A DNA stretch of 64,000 bases from positions 38,538,057 to 38,602,056 of the forward strand of contig CM069447.1 of assembly GCA_035610835.1 (NCBI GenBank), given 5' to 3'. This DNA comes from Ophiura sarsii (lineage: Eukaryota; Echinodermata; Ophiuroidea; Amphilepidida; Ophiuridae). Shown one piece after another: positions 34,021 through 49,000 of this stretch; within the stretch, counting starts at the first letter, position 1, and each line of letters opens with the position of its first letter. The notes under the pieces are model-generated. The model did not search any database and was not told the origin of the DNA. It saw only the letters and a program-made list of their open reading frames with translations. The translations under genes and the position numbers were made by a program.

Positions 34021-37000
34021 AATCTTCTATTTTTCTTCTTCTTGTGTGTGCCTCTAAGCTTATTTCTAAACGATCATAAAGTCCATTTTTTAAATAATCG
34101 GCACGTTATCTTAGAGTTTTGTCTTCATGGCGCATTATTTGATATATGTGACTTTATTTATTTTCCATAATTTCATATTTAAATGACAAGAACATAACGT
34201 GTCATCTTCTGAAGATAGTAATGTTTGCATGAACTATGACAATGACAAGGCCTATTATACACCTATAGTCGCACACAATTAACATACAGAGACAGCGTTA
34301 GTAAATAATGACCAGTCCCTAATACACAAAGTGACTTTTCGTTCTTCTATCTTTGTTTGTATTAGCCATTCTGTTTATGTGGCTTTATTTATTTTGTAAA
34401 TAAATGTTATTATGATTATTTTCCATGATTATATATTTTAATGCTAGGAACATAACATGGCATCGTGTCATTAATTGCTATCTTCTGAAGATAGTAATGT
34501 TTGCATGAACTATAACAATTGCAAGGCCTATTATAGACCTATCGTCGCACACATTTAATATACAGAGACAGCCTTAGTAATTAATGGCCAGTCCCTAATA
34601 CACTTTTGTCTGACTTAATATGCCGTCTATCAAATGTTGATTAGAAATCAATTAATACATATACGAACTCTAATTGTTCTTCAACATTTTGTTTCACATC
34701 CATGAAAATAAATTGTAAAAATAACATGTTTTGACGTATATGTTGCCTAAGTATTGACTGACCAATCCCTAAATGACGTAATTGATACTTGTAACTTTTT
34801 GGGAATGTTGACAATATACCCTACAATAATCGTGCAAAACCTCGTTAGCATCGGGCATTTGGTTCTAAAGTTATAGCCAAAAAACCAATCCCACATGGTG
34901 AATTTAGGATTTCGCTCAGACAATCAAGGAAATTAATAGTTGGCACACTTGACGCAACTTATTACACATATCCCTGTGCTCGCAATTGAGATCAGACTTG
35001 GGACATAGCACTGTTTAATAGAAAGCAAAAGTCTCCCCCTTTCTTATATCCTTCCCCATCCCCCATCAATCAATGTTGGGGGACCTACCATGGCTTCTGA
35101 TAATATGACTCGGATCAACATTGCCTCCGGGGAGAGGGGCGGGTTTTTTTCCGTAATTAAGACAAAGTGTGCCAACCTTTTTTTCCTTGATTGTCTGAGT
35201 CATTTGCTAAAAAAATCATCTGTGTTAAGTCTTTTGGCTATAACATGAGATTAAACAAAGATTTCTTCACCAGATTTGGACGACAGATAGGTTATAACAC
35301 TGGGCACGTGTTCAAACAATATGCGTCAACGTACTTTTAGGGACCGGTCACTTTTAAATACGGAGGTATATTTTCCACTTAAAATGGCAGTGAAACTATA
35401 GGCATGACCAGTTATTTAAATTCAGATGGATGCTCGACCTCATATATCATCAGCTAAACGTTGAGAAAACATCTTCCTGTCGTTTATATATATCTCAAGA
35501 CCAGTATCTATATCTATATATCTTAATACCAGTGGCTATATAACTTTAAAATATAGACCCAACATGAAATATGCCTGTTTTGTTTTGACAATAAATCAAA
35601 GTTGTCAAGCCATTACGCCCATTTATAAGAATGAGTACATCCGCTCTGCACTCTTTCGGTACCAAAATCTAGGACATTATGATTATTCAAGAAATAGAAG
35701 ACACAATGATAGTGCTGATTAAAAACAAATAATGCAAATCATGATTGTTAGAAAAAAGAAGCAACAAATAAATCATTATCGAATAGAAGCTTAGATAAGG
35801 ATTCGAACCCGGGACAGTGGGGTGCAAGTCTCATATGTTAACCACTACACCAACCGGGCGTGTGTGCATATTGTAACTGAATTATACGCTATCAATGCTC
35901 GTGTGGTGAATCAATATCATCGGTTCACCATAAGAAATCATCAAATGTGTCATTGTTACGAAATACAGAACTGATTTTTCAATGGATAAGGGATTAGAGG
36001 ACAAATACCGTTCATATAGACCCTTTTTAAGCAAAGATTAAGCACCGCATACCTACCTTTCAACGGTGTACCATTGGTGAAATAATATAAATCTATAGTC
36101 ATATATGTTTAAATTCAGCAGGGGTGAACCGTTGAAACATACCGAAGATGCGATTCATTTCTTCTAAAAGATAGCCTATGAGTTTCACATTGTCCACTAA
36201 ACACTAATCCATTGAGAAAAAAAGTTTTGCATTTCATAATAATGAGAAATTTGATGAGTTGTAATGGTGTACCGTTGCAATGGTTCACCGCTGCAATAAC
36301 AATGCACGTGTATTGATAGCGTATAATTCAATTACAACATGCACACACGCCCGGTTGGTGTAGTGGTTAACATATGAGACTTCCACGCCGCGGCCCCAGG
36401 TTCGAATCCTTGCCCAATCTTCTATTTTTCTTCTTCTTGTGTGTGCCTCTAAGCTTATTTCTAAACGATCATAAAGTCCATTTTTTAAATAATCGGCACG
36501 TTATCTTAGAGTTTTGTCTTCATGGCGCATTATTTGATATATGTGACTTTATTTATTTTCCATAATTTCATATTTAAATGACAAGAACATAACGTGTCAT
36601 CTTCTGAAGATAGTAATGTTTGCATGAACTATGACAATGACAAGGCCTATTATACACCTATAGTCGCACACAATTAACATACAGAGACAGCGTTAGTAAA
36701 TAATGACCAGTCCCTAATACACAAAGTGACTTTTCGTTCTTCTATCTTTGTTTGTATTAGCCATTCTGTTTATGTGGCTTTATTTATTTTGTAAATAAAT
36801 GTTATTATGATTATTTTCCATGATTATATATTTTAATGCTAGGAACATAACATGGCATCGTGTCATTAATTGCTATCTTCTGAAGATAGTAATGTTTGCA
36901 TGAACTATAACAATTGCAAGGCCTATTATAGACCTATCGTCGCACACATTTAATATACAGAGACAGCCTTAGTAATTAATGGCCAGTCCCTAATACACTT

Positions 37001-40000
37001 TTGTCTGACTTAATATGCCGTCTATCAAATGTTGATTAGAAATCAATTAATACATATACGAACTCTAATTGTTCTTCAACATTTTGTTTCACATCCATGA
37101 AAATAAATTGTAAAAATAACATGTTTTGACGTATATGTTGCCTAAGTATTGACTGACCAATCCCTAAATGACGTAATTGATACTTGTAACTTTTTGGGAA
37201 TGTTGACAATATACCCTACAATAATCGTGCAAAACCTCGTTAGCATCGGGCATTTGGTTCTAAAGTTATAGCCAAAAAACCAATCCCACATGGTGAATTT
37301 AGGATTTCGCTCAGACAATCAAGGAAATTAATAGTTGGCACACTTGACGCAACTTATTACACATATCCCTGTGCTCGCAATTGAGATCAGACTTGGGACA
37401 TAGCACTGTTTAATAGAAAGCAAAAGTCTCCCCCTTTCTTATATCCTTCCCCATCCCCCATCAATCAATGTTGGGGGACCTACCATGGCTTCTGATAATA
37501 TGACTCGGATCAACATTGCCTCCGGGGAGAGGGGCGGGTTTTTTTCCGTAATTAAGACAAAGTGTGCCAACCTTTTTTTCCTTGATTGTCTGAGTCATTT
37601 GCTAAAAAAATCATCTGTGTTAAGTCTTTTGGCTATAACATGAGATTAAACAAAGATTTCTTCACCAGATTTGGACGACAGATAGGTTATAACACTGGGC
37701 ACGTGTTCAAACAATATGCGTCAACGTACTTTTAGGGACCGGTCACTTTTAAATACGGAGGTATATTTTCCACTTAAAATGGCAGTGAAACTATAGGCAT
37801 GACCAGTTATTTAAATTCAGATGGATGCTCGACCTCATATATCATCAGCTAAACGTTGAGAAAACATCTTCCTGTCGTTTATATATATCTCAAGACCAGT
37901 ATCTATATCTATATATCTTAATACCAGTGGCTATATAACTTTAAAATATAGACCCAACATGAAATATGCCTGTTTTGTTTTGACAATAAATCAAAGTTGT
38001 CAAGCCATTACGCCCATTTATAAGAATGAGTACATCCGCTCTGCACTCTTTCGGTACCAAAATCTAGGACATTATGATTATTCAAGAAATAGAAGACACA
38101 ATGATAGTGCTGATTAAAAACAAATAATGCAAATCATGATTGTTAGAAAAAAGAAGCAACAAATAAATCATTATCGAATAGAAGCTTAGATAAGGATTCG
38201 AACCCGGGACAGTGGGGTGCAAGTCTCATATGTTAACCACTACACCAACCGGGCGTGTGTGCATATTGTAACTGAATTATACGCTATCAATGCTCGTGTG
38301 GTGAATCAATATCATCGGTTCACCATAAGAAATCATCAAATGTGTCATTGTTACGAAATACAGAACTGATTTTTCAATGGATAAGGGATTAGAGGACAAA
38401 TACCGTTCATATAGACCCTTTTTAAGCAAAGATTAAGCACCGCATACCTACCTTTCAACGGTGTACCATTGGTGAAATAATATAAATCTATAGTCATATA
38501 TGTTTAAATTCAGCAGGGGTGAACCGTTGAAACATACCGAAGATGCGATTCATTTCTTCTAAAAGATAGCCTATGAGTTTCACATTGTCCACTAAACACT
38601 AATCCATTGAGAAAAAAAGTTTTGCATTTCATAATAATGAGAAATTTGATGAGTTGTAATGGTGTACCGTTGCAATGGTTCACCGCTGCAATAACAATGC
38701 ACGTGTATTGATAGCGTATAATTCAATTACAACATGCACACACGCCCGGTTGGTGTAGTGGTTAACATATGAGACTTCCACGCCGCGGCCCCAGGTTCGA
38801 ATCCTTGCCCAATCTTCTATTTTTCTTCTTCTTGTGTGTGCCTCTAAGCTTATTTCTAAACGATCATAAAGTCCATTTTTTAAATAATCGGCACGTTATC
38901 TTAGAGTTTTGTCTTCATGGCGCATTATTTGATATATGTGACTTTATTTATTTTCCATAATTTCATATTTAAATGACAAGAACATAACGTGTCATCTTCT
39001 GAAGATAGTAATGTTTGCATGAACTATGACAATGACAAGGCCTATTATACACCTATAGTCGCACACAATTAACATACAGAGACAGCGTTAGTAAATAATG
39101 ACCAGTCCCTAATACACAAAGTGACTTTTCGTTCTTCTATCTTTGTTTGTATTAGCCATTCTGTTTATGTGGCTTTATTTATTTTGTAAATAAATGTTAT
39201 TATGATTATTTTCCATGATTATATATTTTAATGCTAGGAACATAACATGGCATCGTGTCATTAATTGCTATCTTCTGAAGATAGTAATGTTTGCATGAAC
39301 TATAACAATTGCAAGGCCTATTATAGACCTATCGTCGCACACATTTAATATACAGAGACAGCCTTAGTAATTAATGGCCAGTCCCTAATACACTTTTGTC
39401 TGACTTAATATGCCGTCTATCAAATGTTGATTAGAAATCAATTAATACATATACGAACTCTAATTGTTCTTCAACATTTTGTTTCACATCCATGAAAATA
39501 AATTGTAAAAATAACATGTTTTGACGTATATGTTGCCTAAGTATTGACTGACCAATCCCTAAATGACGTAATTGATACTTGTAACTTTTTGGGAATGTTG
39601 ACAATATACCCTACAATAATCGTGCAAAACCTCGTTAGCATCGGGCATTTGGTTCTAAAGTTATAGCCAAAAAACCAATCCCACATGGTGAATTTAGGAT
39701 TTCGCTCAGACAATCAAGGAAATTAATAGTTGGCACACTTGACGCAACTTATTACACATATCCCTGTGCTCGCAATTGAGATCAGACTTGGGACATAGCA
39801 CTGTTTAATAGAAAGCAAAAGTCTCCCCCTTTCTTATATCCTTCCCCATCCCCCATCAATCAATGTTGGGGGACCTACCATGGCTTCTGATAATATGACT
39901 CGGATCAACATTGCCTCCGGGGAGAGGGGCGGGTTTTTTTCCGTAATTAAGACAAAGTGTGCCAACCTTTTTTTCCTTGATTGTCTGAGTCATTTGCTAA

Positions 40001-43000
40001 AAAAATCATCTGTGTTAAGTCTTTTGGCTATAACATGAGATTAAACAAAGATTTCTTCACCAGATTTGGACGACAGATAGGTTATAACACTGGGCACGTG
40101 TTCAAACAATATGCGTCAACGTACTTTTAGGGACCGGTCACTTTTAAATACGGAGGTATATTTTCCACTTAAAATGGCAGTGAAACTATAGGCATGACCA
40201 GTTATTTAAATTCAGATGGATGCTCGACCTCATATATCATCAGCTAAACGTTGAGAAAACATCTTCCTGTCGTTTATATATATCTCAAGACCAGTATCTA
40301 TATCTATATATCTTAATACCAGTGGCTATATAACTTTAAAATATAGACCCAACATGAAATATGCCTGTTTTGTTTTGACAATAAATCAAAGTTGTCAAGC
40401 CATTACGCCCATTTATAAGAATGAGTACATCCGCTCTGCACTCTTTCGGTACCAAAATCTAGGACATTATGATTATTCAAGAAATAGAAGACACAATGAT
40501 AGTGCTGATTAAAAACAAATAATGCAAATCATGATTGTTAGAAAAAAGAAGCAACAAATAAATCATTATCGAATAGAAGCTTAGATAAGGATTCGAACCC
40601 GGGACAGTGGGGTGCAAGTCTCATATGTTAACCACTACACCAACCGGGCGTGTGTGCATATTGTAACTGAATTATACGCTATCAATGCTCGTGTGGTGAA
40701 TCAATATCATCGGTTCACCATAAGAAATCATCAAATGTGTCATTGTTACGAAATACAGAACTGATTTTTCAATGGATAAGGGATTAGAGGACAAATACCG
40801 TTCATATAGACCCTTTTTAAGCAAAGATTAAGCACCGCATACCTACCTTTCAACGGTGTACCATTGGTGAAATAATATAAATCTATAGTCATATATGTTT
40901 AAATTCAGCAGGGGTGAACCGTTGAAACATACCGAAGATGCGATTCATTTCTTCTAAAAGATAGCCTATGAGTTTCACATTGTCCACTAAACACTAATCC
41001 ATTGAGAAAAAAAGTTTTGCATTTCATAATAATGAGAAATTTGATGAGTTGTAATGGTGTACCGTTGCAATGGTTCACCGCTGCAATAACAATGCACGTG
41101 TATTGATAGCGTATAATTCAATTACAACATGCACACACGCCCGGTTGGTGTAGTGGTTAACATATGAGACTTCCACGCCGCGGCCCCAGGTTCGAATCCT
41201 TGCCCAATCTTCTATTTTTCTTCTTCTTGTGTGTGCCTCTAAGCTTATTTCTAAACGATCATAAAGTCCATTTTTTAAATAATCGGCACGTTATCTTAGA
41301 GTTTTGTCTTCATGGCGCATTATTTGATATATGTGACTTTATTTATTTTCCATAATTTCATATTTAAATGACAAGAACATAACGTGTCATCTTCTGAAGA
41401 TAGTAATGTTTGCATGAACTATGACAATGACAAGGCCTATTATACACCTATAGTCGCACACAATTAACATACAGAGACAGCGTTAGTAAATAATGACCAG
41501 TCCCTAATACACAAAGTGACTTTTCGTTCTTCTATCTTTGTTTGTATTAGCCATTCTGTTTATGTGGCTTTATTTATTTTGTAAATAAATGTTATTATGA
41601 TTATTTTCCATGATTATATATTTTAATGCTAGGAACATAACATGGCATCGTGTCATTAATTGCTATCTTCTGAAGATAGTAATGTTTGCATGAACTATAA
41701 CAATTGCAAGGCCTATTATAGACCTATCGTCGCACACATTTAATATACAGAGACAGCCTTAGTAATTAATGGCCAGTCCCTAATACACTTTTGTCTGACT
41801 TAATATGCCGTCTATCAAATGTTGATTAGAAATCAATTAATACATATACGAACTCTAATTGTTCTTCAACATTTTGTTTCACATCCATGAAAATAAATTG
41901 TAAAAATAACATGTTTTGACGTATATGTTGCCTAAGTATTGACTGACCAATCCCTAAATGACGTAATTGATACTTGTAACTTTTTGGGAATGTTGACAAT
42001 ATACCCTACAATAATCGTGCAAAACCTCGTTAGCATCGGGCATTTGGTTCTAAAGTTATAGCCAAAAAACCAATCCCACATGGTGAATTTAGGATTTCGC
42101 TCAGACAATCAAGGAAATTAATAGTTGGCACACTTGACGCAACTTATTACACATATCCCTGTGCTCGCAATTGAGATCAGACTTGGGACATAGCACTGTT
42201 TAATAGAAAGCAAAAGTCTCCCCCTTTCTTATATCCTTCCCCATCCCCCATCAATCAATGTTGGGGGACCTACCATGGCTTCTGATAATATGACTCGGAT
42301 CAACATTGCCTCCGGGGAGAGGGGCGGGTTTTTTTCCGTAATTAAGACAAAGTGTGCCAACCTTTTTTTCCTTGATTGTCTGAGTCATTTGCTAAAAAAA
42401 TCATCTGTGTTAAGTCTTTTGGCTATAACATGAGATTAAACAAAGATTTCTTCACCAGATTTGGACGACAGATAGGTTATAACACTGGGCACGTGTTCAA
42501 ACAATATGCGTCAACGTACTTTTAGGGACCGGTCACTTTTAAATACGGAGGTATATTTTCCACTTAAAATGGCAGTGAAACTATAGGCATGACCAGTTAT
42601 TTAAATTCAGATGGATGCTCGACCTCATATATCATCAGCTAAACGTTGAGAAAACATCTTCCTGTCGTTTATATATATCTCAAGACCAGTATCTATATCT
42701 ATATATCTTAATACCAGTGGCTATATAACTTTAAAATATAGACCCAACATGAAATATGCCTGTTTTGTTTTGACAATAAATCAAAGTTGTCAAGCCATTA
42801 CGCCCATTTATAAGAATGAGTACATCCGCTCTGCACTCTTTCGGTACCAAAATCTAGGACATTATGATTATTCAAGAAATAGAAGACACAATGATAGTGC
42901 TGATTAAAAACAAATAATGCAAATCATGATTGTTAGAAAAAAGAAGCAACAAATAAATCATTATCGAATAGAAGCTTAGATAAGGATTCGAACCCGGGAC

Positions 43001-46000
43001 AGTGGGGTGCAAGTCTCATATGTTAACCACTACACCAACCGGGCGTGTGTGCATATTGTAACTGAATTATACGCTATCAATGCTCGTGTGGTGAATCAAT
43101 ATCATCGGTTCACCATAAGAAATCATCAAATGTGTCATTGTTACGAAATACAGAACTGATTTTTCAATGGATAAGGGATTAGAGGACAAATACCGTTCAT
43201 ATAGACCCTTTTTAAGCAAAGATTAAGCACCGCATACCTACCTTTCAACGGTGTACCATTGGTGAAATAATATAAATCTATAGTCATATATGTTTAAATT
43301 CAGCAGGGGTGAACCGTTGAAACATACCGAAGATGCGATTCATTTCTTCTAAAAGATAGCCTATGAGTTTCACATTGTCCACTAAACACTAATCCATTGA
43401 GAAAAAAAGTTTTGCATTTCATAATAATGAGAAATTTGATGAGTTGTAATGGTGTACCGTTGCAATGGTTCACCGCTGCAATAACAATGCACGTGTATTG
43501 ATAGCGTATAATTCAATTACAACATGCACACACGCCCGGTTGGTGTAGTGGTTAACATATGAGACTTCCACGCCGCGGCCCCAGGTTCGAATCCTTGCCC
43601 AATCTTCTATTTTTCTTCTTCTTGTGTGTGCCTCTAAGCTTATTTCTAAACGATCATAAAGTCCATTTTTTAAATAATCGGCACGTTATCTTAGAGTTTT
43701 GTCTTCATGGCGCATTATTTGATATATGTGACTTTATTTATTTTCCATAATTTCATATTTAAATGACAAGAACATAACGTGTCATCTTCTGAAGATAGTA
43801 ATGTTTGCATGAACTATGACAATGACAAGGCCTATTATACACCTATAGTCGCACACAATTAACATACAGAGACAGCGTTAGTAAATAATGACCAGTCCCT
43901 AATACACAAAGTGACTTTTCGTTCTTCTATCTTTGTTTGTATTAGCCATTCTGTTTATGTGGCTTTATTTATTTTGTAAATAAATGTTATTATGATTATT
44001 TTCCATGATTATATATTTTAATGCTAGGAACATAACATGGCATCGTGTCATTAATTGCTATCTTCTGAAGATAGTAATGTTTGCATGAACTATAACAATT
44101 GCAAGGCCTATTATAGACCTATCGTCGCACACATTTAATATACAGAGACAGCCTTAGTAATTAATGGCCAGTCCCTAATACACTTTTGTCTGACTTAATA
44201 TGCCGTCTATCAAATGTTGATTAGAAATCAATTAATACATATACGAACTCTAATTGTTCTTCAACATTTTGTTTCACATCCATGAAAATAAATTGTAAAA
44301 ATAACATGTTTTGACGTATATGTTGCCTAAGTATTGACTGACCAATCCCTAAATGACGTAATTGATACTTGTAACTTTTTGGGAATGTTGACAATATACC
44401 CTACAATAATCGTGCAAAACCTCGTTAGCATCGGGCATTTGGTTCTAAAGTTATAGCCAAAAAACCAATCCCACATGGTGAATTTAGGATTTCGCTCAGA
44501 CAATCAAGGAAATTAATAGTTGGCACACTTGACGCAACTTATTACACATATCCCTGTGCTCGCAATTGAGATCAGACTTGGGACATAGCACTGTTTAATA
44601 GAAAGCAAAAGTCTCCCCCTTTCTTATATCCTTCCCCATCCCCCATCAATCAATGTTGGGGGACCTACCATGGCTTCTGATAATATGACTCGGATCAACA
44701 TTGCCTCCGGGGAGAGGGGCGGGTTTTTTTCCGTAATTAAGACAAAGTGTGCCAACCTTTTTTTCCTTGATTGTCTGAGTCATTTGCTAAAAAAATCATC
44801 TGTGTTAAGTCTTTTGGCTATAACATGAGATTAAACAAAGATTTCTTCACCAGATTTGGACGACAGATAGGTTATAACACTGGGCACGTGTTCAAACAAT
44901 ATGCGTCAACGTACTTTTAGGGACCGGTCACTTTTAAATACGGAGGTATATTTTCCACTTAAAATGGCAGTGAAACTATAGGCATGACCAGTTATTTAAA
45001 TTCAGATGGATGCTCGACCTCATATATCATCAGCTAAACGTTGAGAAAACATCTTCCTGTCGTTTATATATATCTCAAGACCAGTATCTATATCTATATA
45101 TCTTAATACCAGTGGCTATATAACTTTAAAATATAGACCCAACATGAAATATGCCTGTTTTGTTTTGACAATAAATCAAAGTTGTCAAGCCATTACGCCC
45201 ATTTATAAGAATGAGTACATCCGCTCTGCACTCTTTCGGTACCAAAATCTAGGACATTATGATTATTCAAGAAATAGAAGACACAATGATAGTGCTGATT
45301 AAAAACAAATAATGCAAATCATGATTGTTAGAAAAAAGAAGCAACAAATAAATCATTATCGAATAGAAGCTTAGATAAGGATTCGAACCCGGGACAGTGG
45401 GGTGCAAGTCTCATATGTTAACCACTACACCAACCGGGCGTGTGTGCATATTGTAACTGAATTATACGCTATCAATGCTCGTGTGGTGAATCAATATCAT
45501 CGGTTCACCATAAGAAATCATCAAATGTGTCATTGTTACGAAATACAGAACTGATTTTTCAATGGATAAGGGATTAGAGGACAAATACCGTTCATATAGA
45601 CCCTTTTTAAGCAAAGATTAAGCACCGCATACCTACCTTTCAACGGTGTACCATTGGTGAAATAATATAAATCTATAGTCATATATGTTTAAATTCAGCA
45701 GGGGTGAACCGTTGAAACATACCGAAGATGCGATTCATTTCTTCTAAAAGATAGCCTATGAGTTTCACATTGTCCACTAAACACTAATCCATTGAGAAAA
45801 AAAGTTTTGCATTTCATAATAATGAGAAATTTGATGAGTTGTAATGGTGTACCGTTGCAATGGTTCACCGCTGCAATAACAATGCACGTGTATTGATAGC
45901 GTATAATTCAATTACAACATGCACACACGCCCGGTTGGTGTAGTGGTTAACATATGAGACTTCCACGCCGCGGCCCCAGGTTCGAATCCTTGCCCAATCT

Positions 46001-49000
46001 TCTATTTTTCTTCTTCTTGTGTGTGCCTCTAAGCTTATTTCTAAACGATCATAAAGTCCATTTTTTAAATAATCGGCACGTTATCTTAGAGTTTTGTCTT
46101 CATGGCGCATTATTTGATATATGTGACTTTATTTATTTTCCATAATTTCATATTTAAATGACAAGAACATAACGTGTCATCTTCTGAAGATAGTAATGTT
46201 TGCATGAACTATGACAATGACAAGGCCTATTATACACCTATAGTCGCACACAATTAACATACAGAGACAGCGTTAGTAAATAATGACCAGTCCCTAATAC
46301 ACAAAGTGACTTTTCGTTCTTCTATCTTTGTTTGTATTAGCCATTCTGTTTATGTGGCTTTATTTATTTTGTAAATAAATGTTATTATGATTATTTTCCA
46401 TGATTATATATTTTAATGCTAGGAACATAACATGGCATCGTGTCATTAATTGCTATCTTCTGAAGATAGTAATGTTTGCATGAACTATAACAATTGCAAG
46501 GCCTATTATAGACCTATCGTCGCACACATTTAATATACAGAGACAGCCTTAGTAATTAATGGCCAGTCCCTAATACACTTTTGTCTGACTTAATATGCCG
46601 TCTATCAAATGTTGATTAGAAATCAATTAATACATATACGAACTCTAATTGTTCTTCAACATTTTGTTTCACATCCATGAAAATAAATTGTAAAAATAAC
46701 ATGTTTTGACGTATATGTTGCCTAAGTATTGACTGACCAATCCCTAAATGACGTAATTGATACTTGTAACTTTTTGGGAATGTTGACAATATACCCTACA
46801 ATAATCGTGCAAAACCTCGTTAGCATCGGGCATTTGGTTCTAAAGTTATAGCCAAAAAACCAATCCCACATGGTGAATTTAGGATTTCGCTCAGACAATC
46901 AAGGAAATTAATAGTTGGCACACTTGACGCAACTTATTACACATATCCCTGTGCTCGCAATTGAGATCAGACTTGGGACATAGCACTGTTTAATAGAAAG
47001 CAAAAGTCTCCCCCTTTCTTATATCCTTCCCCATCCCCCATCAATCAATGTTGGGGGACCTACCATGGCTTCTGATAATATGACTCGGATCAACATTGCC
47101 TCCGGGGAGAGGGGCGGGTTTTTTTCCGTAATTAAGACAAAGTGTGCCAACCTTTTTTTCCTTGATTGTCTGAGTCATTTGCTAAAAAAATCATCTGTGT
47201 TAAGTCTTTTGGCTATAACATGAGATTAAACAAAGATTTCTTCACCAGATTTGGACGACAGATAGGTTATAACACTGGGCACGTGTTCAAACAATATGCG
47301 TCAACGTACTTTTAGGGACCGGTCACTTTTAAATACGGAGGTATATTTTCCACTTAAAATGGCAGTGAAACTATAGGCATGACCAGTTATTTAAATTCAG
47401 ATGGATGCTCGACCTCATATATCATCAGCTAAACGTTGAGAAAACATCTTCCTGTCGTTTATATATATCTCAAGACCAGTATCTATATCTATATATCTTA
47501 ATACCAGTGGCTATATAACTTTAAAATATAGACCCAACATGAAATATGCCTGTTTTGTTTTGACAATAAATCAAAGTTGTCAAGCCATTACGCCCATTTA
47601 TAAGAATGAGTACATCCGCTCTGCACTCTTTCGGTACCAAAATCTAGGACATTATGATTATTCAAGAAATAGAAGACACAATGATAGTGCTGATTAAAAA
47701 CAAATAATGCAAATCATGATTGTTAGAAAAAAGAAGCAACAAATAAATCATTATCGAATAGAAGCTTAGATAAGGATTCGAACCCGGGACAGTGGGGTGC
47801 AAGTCTCATATGTTAACCACTACACCAACCGGGCGTGTGTGCATATTGTAACTGAATTATACGCTATCAATGCTCGTGTGGTGAATCAATATCATCGGTT
47901 CACCATAAGAAATCATCAAATGTGTCATTGTTACGAAATACAGAACTGATTTTTCAATGGATAAGGGATTAGAGGACAAATACCGTTCATATAGACCCTT
48001 TTTAAGCAAAGATTAAGCACCGCATACCTACCTTTCAACGGTGTACCATTGGTGAAATAATATAAATCTATAGTCATATATGTTTAAATTCAGCAGGGGT
48101 GAACCGTTGAAACATACCGAAGATGCGATTCATTTCTTCTAAAAGATAGCCTATGAGTTTCACATTGTCCACTAAACACTAATCCATTGAGAAAAAAAGT
48201 TTTGCATTTCATAATAATGAGAAATTTGATGAGTTGTAATGGTGTACCGTTGCAATGGTTCACCGCTGCAATAACAATGCACGTGTATTGATAGCGTATA
48301 ATTCAATTACAACATGCACACACGCCCGGTTGGTGTAGTGGTTAACATATGAGACTTCCACGCCGCGGCCCCAGGTTCGAATCCTTGCCCAATCTTCTAT
48401 TTTTCTTCTTCTTGTGTGTGCCTCTAAGCTTATTTCTAAACGATCATAAAGTCCATTTTTTAAATAATCGGCACGTTATCTTAGAGTTTTGTCTTCATGG
48501 CGCATTATTTGATATATGTGACTTTATTTATTTTCCATAATTTCATATTTAAATGACAAGAACATAACGTGTCATCTTCTGAAGATAGTAATGTTTGCAT
48601 GAACTATGACAATGACAAGGCCTATTATACACCTATAGTCGCACACAATTAACATACAGAGACAGCGTTAGTAAATAATGACCAGTCCCTAATACACAAA
48701 GTGACTTTTCGTTCTTCTATCTTTGTTTGTATTAGCCATTCTGTTTATGTGGCTTTATTTATTTTGTAAATAAATGTTATTATGATTATTTTCCATGATT
48801 ATATATTTTAATGCTAGGAACATAACATGGCATCGTGTCATTAATTGCTATCTTCTGAAGATAGTAATGTTTGCATGAACTATAACAATTGCAAGGCCTA
48901 TTATAGACCTATCGTCGCACACATTTAATATACAGAGACAGCCTTAGTAATTAATGGCCAGTCCCTAATACACTTTTGTCTGACTTAATATGCCGTCTAT

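Larger units (their letters stand above)
32800..34919. repeat. Array spacer, unit 1 (2,120 bp)
   Basis: Begins CTGAGTCATTTGC and ends TTTCGCTCAG, with inverted TTTTGGCTATAAC near 32840 and 34870. The inverted-repeat core spans about 33403-34020 (arms of about 220 bp, centre near 33710). The segment at about 34140-34325 repeats at 34420-34610 (TCTTCTGAAGATAGTAATGT 286 bases apart). Motifs GGTGTACC and GGTTCACC recur around the core. The recurrent 63-codon frame at 33979 starts inside a tRNA-like head and is not a gene. Confidence 0.8.

Noticed and set aside
33979..34170. 63-codon frame repeated ten times in the array
   Set aside because: It starts at an ATG inside a tRNA-like head and is repeated only because the unit is. 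The C-terminal part is low-complexity Phe/Leu from T-rich sequence, with no domain and no exon signals.
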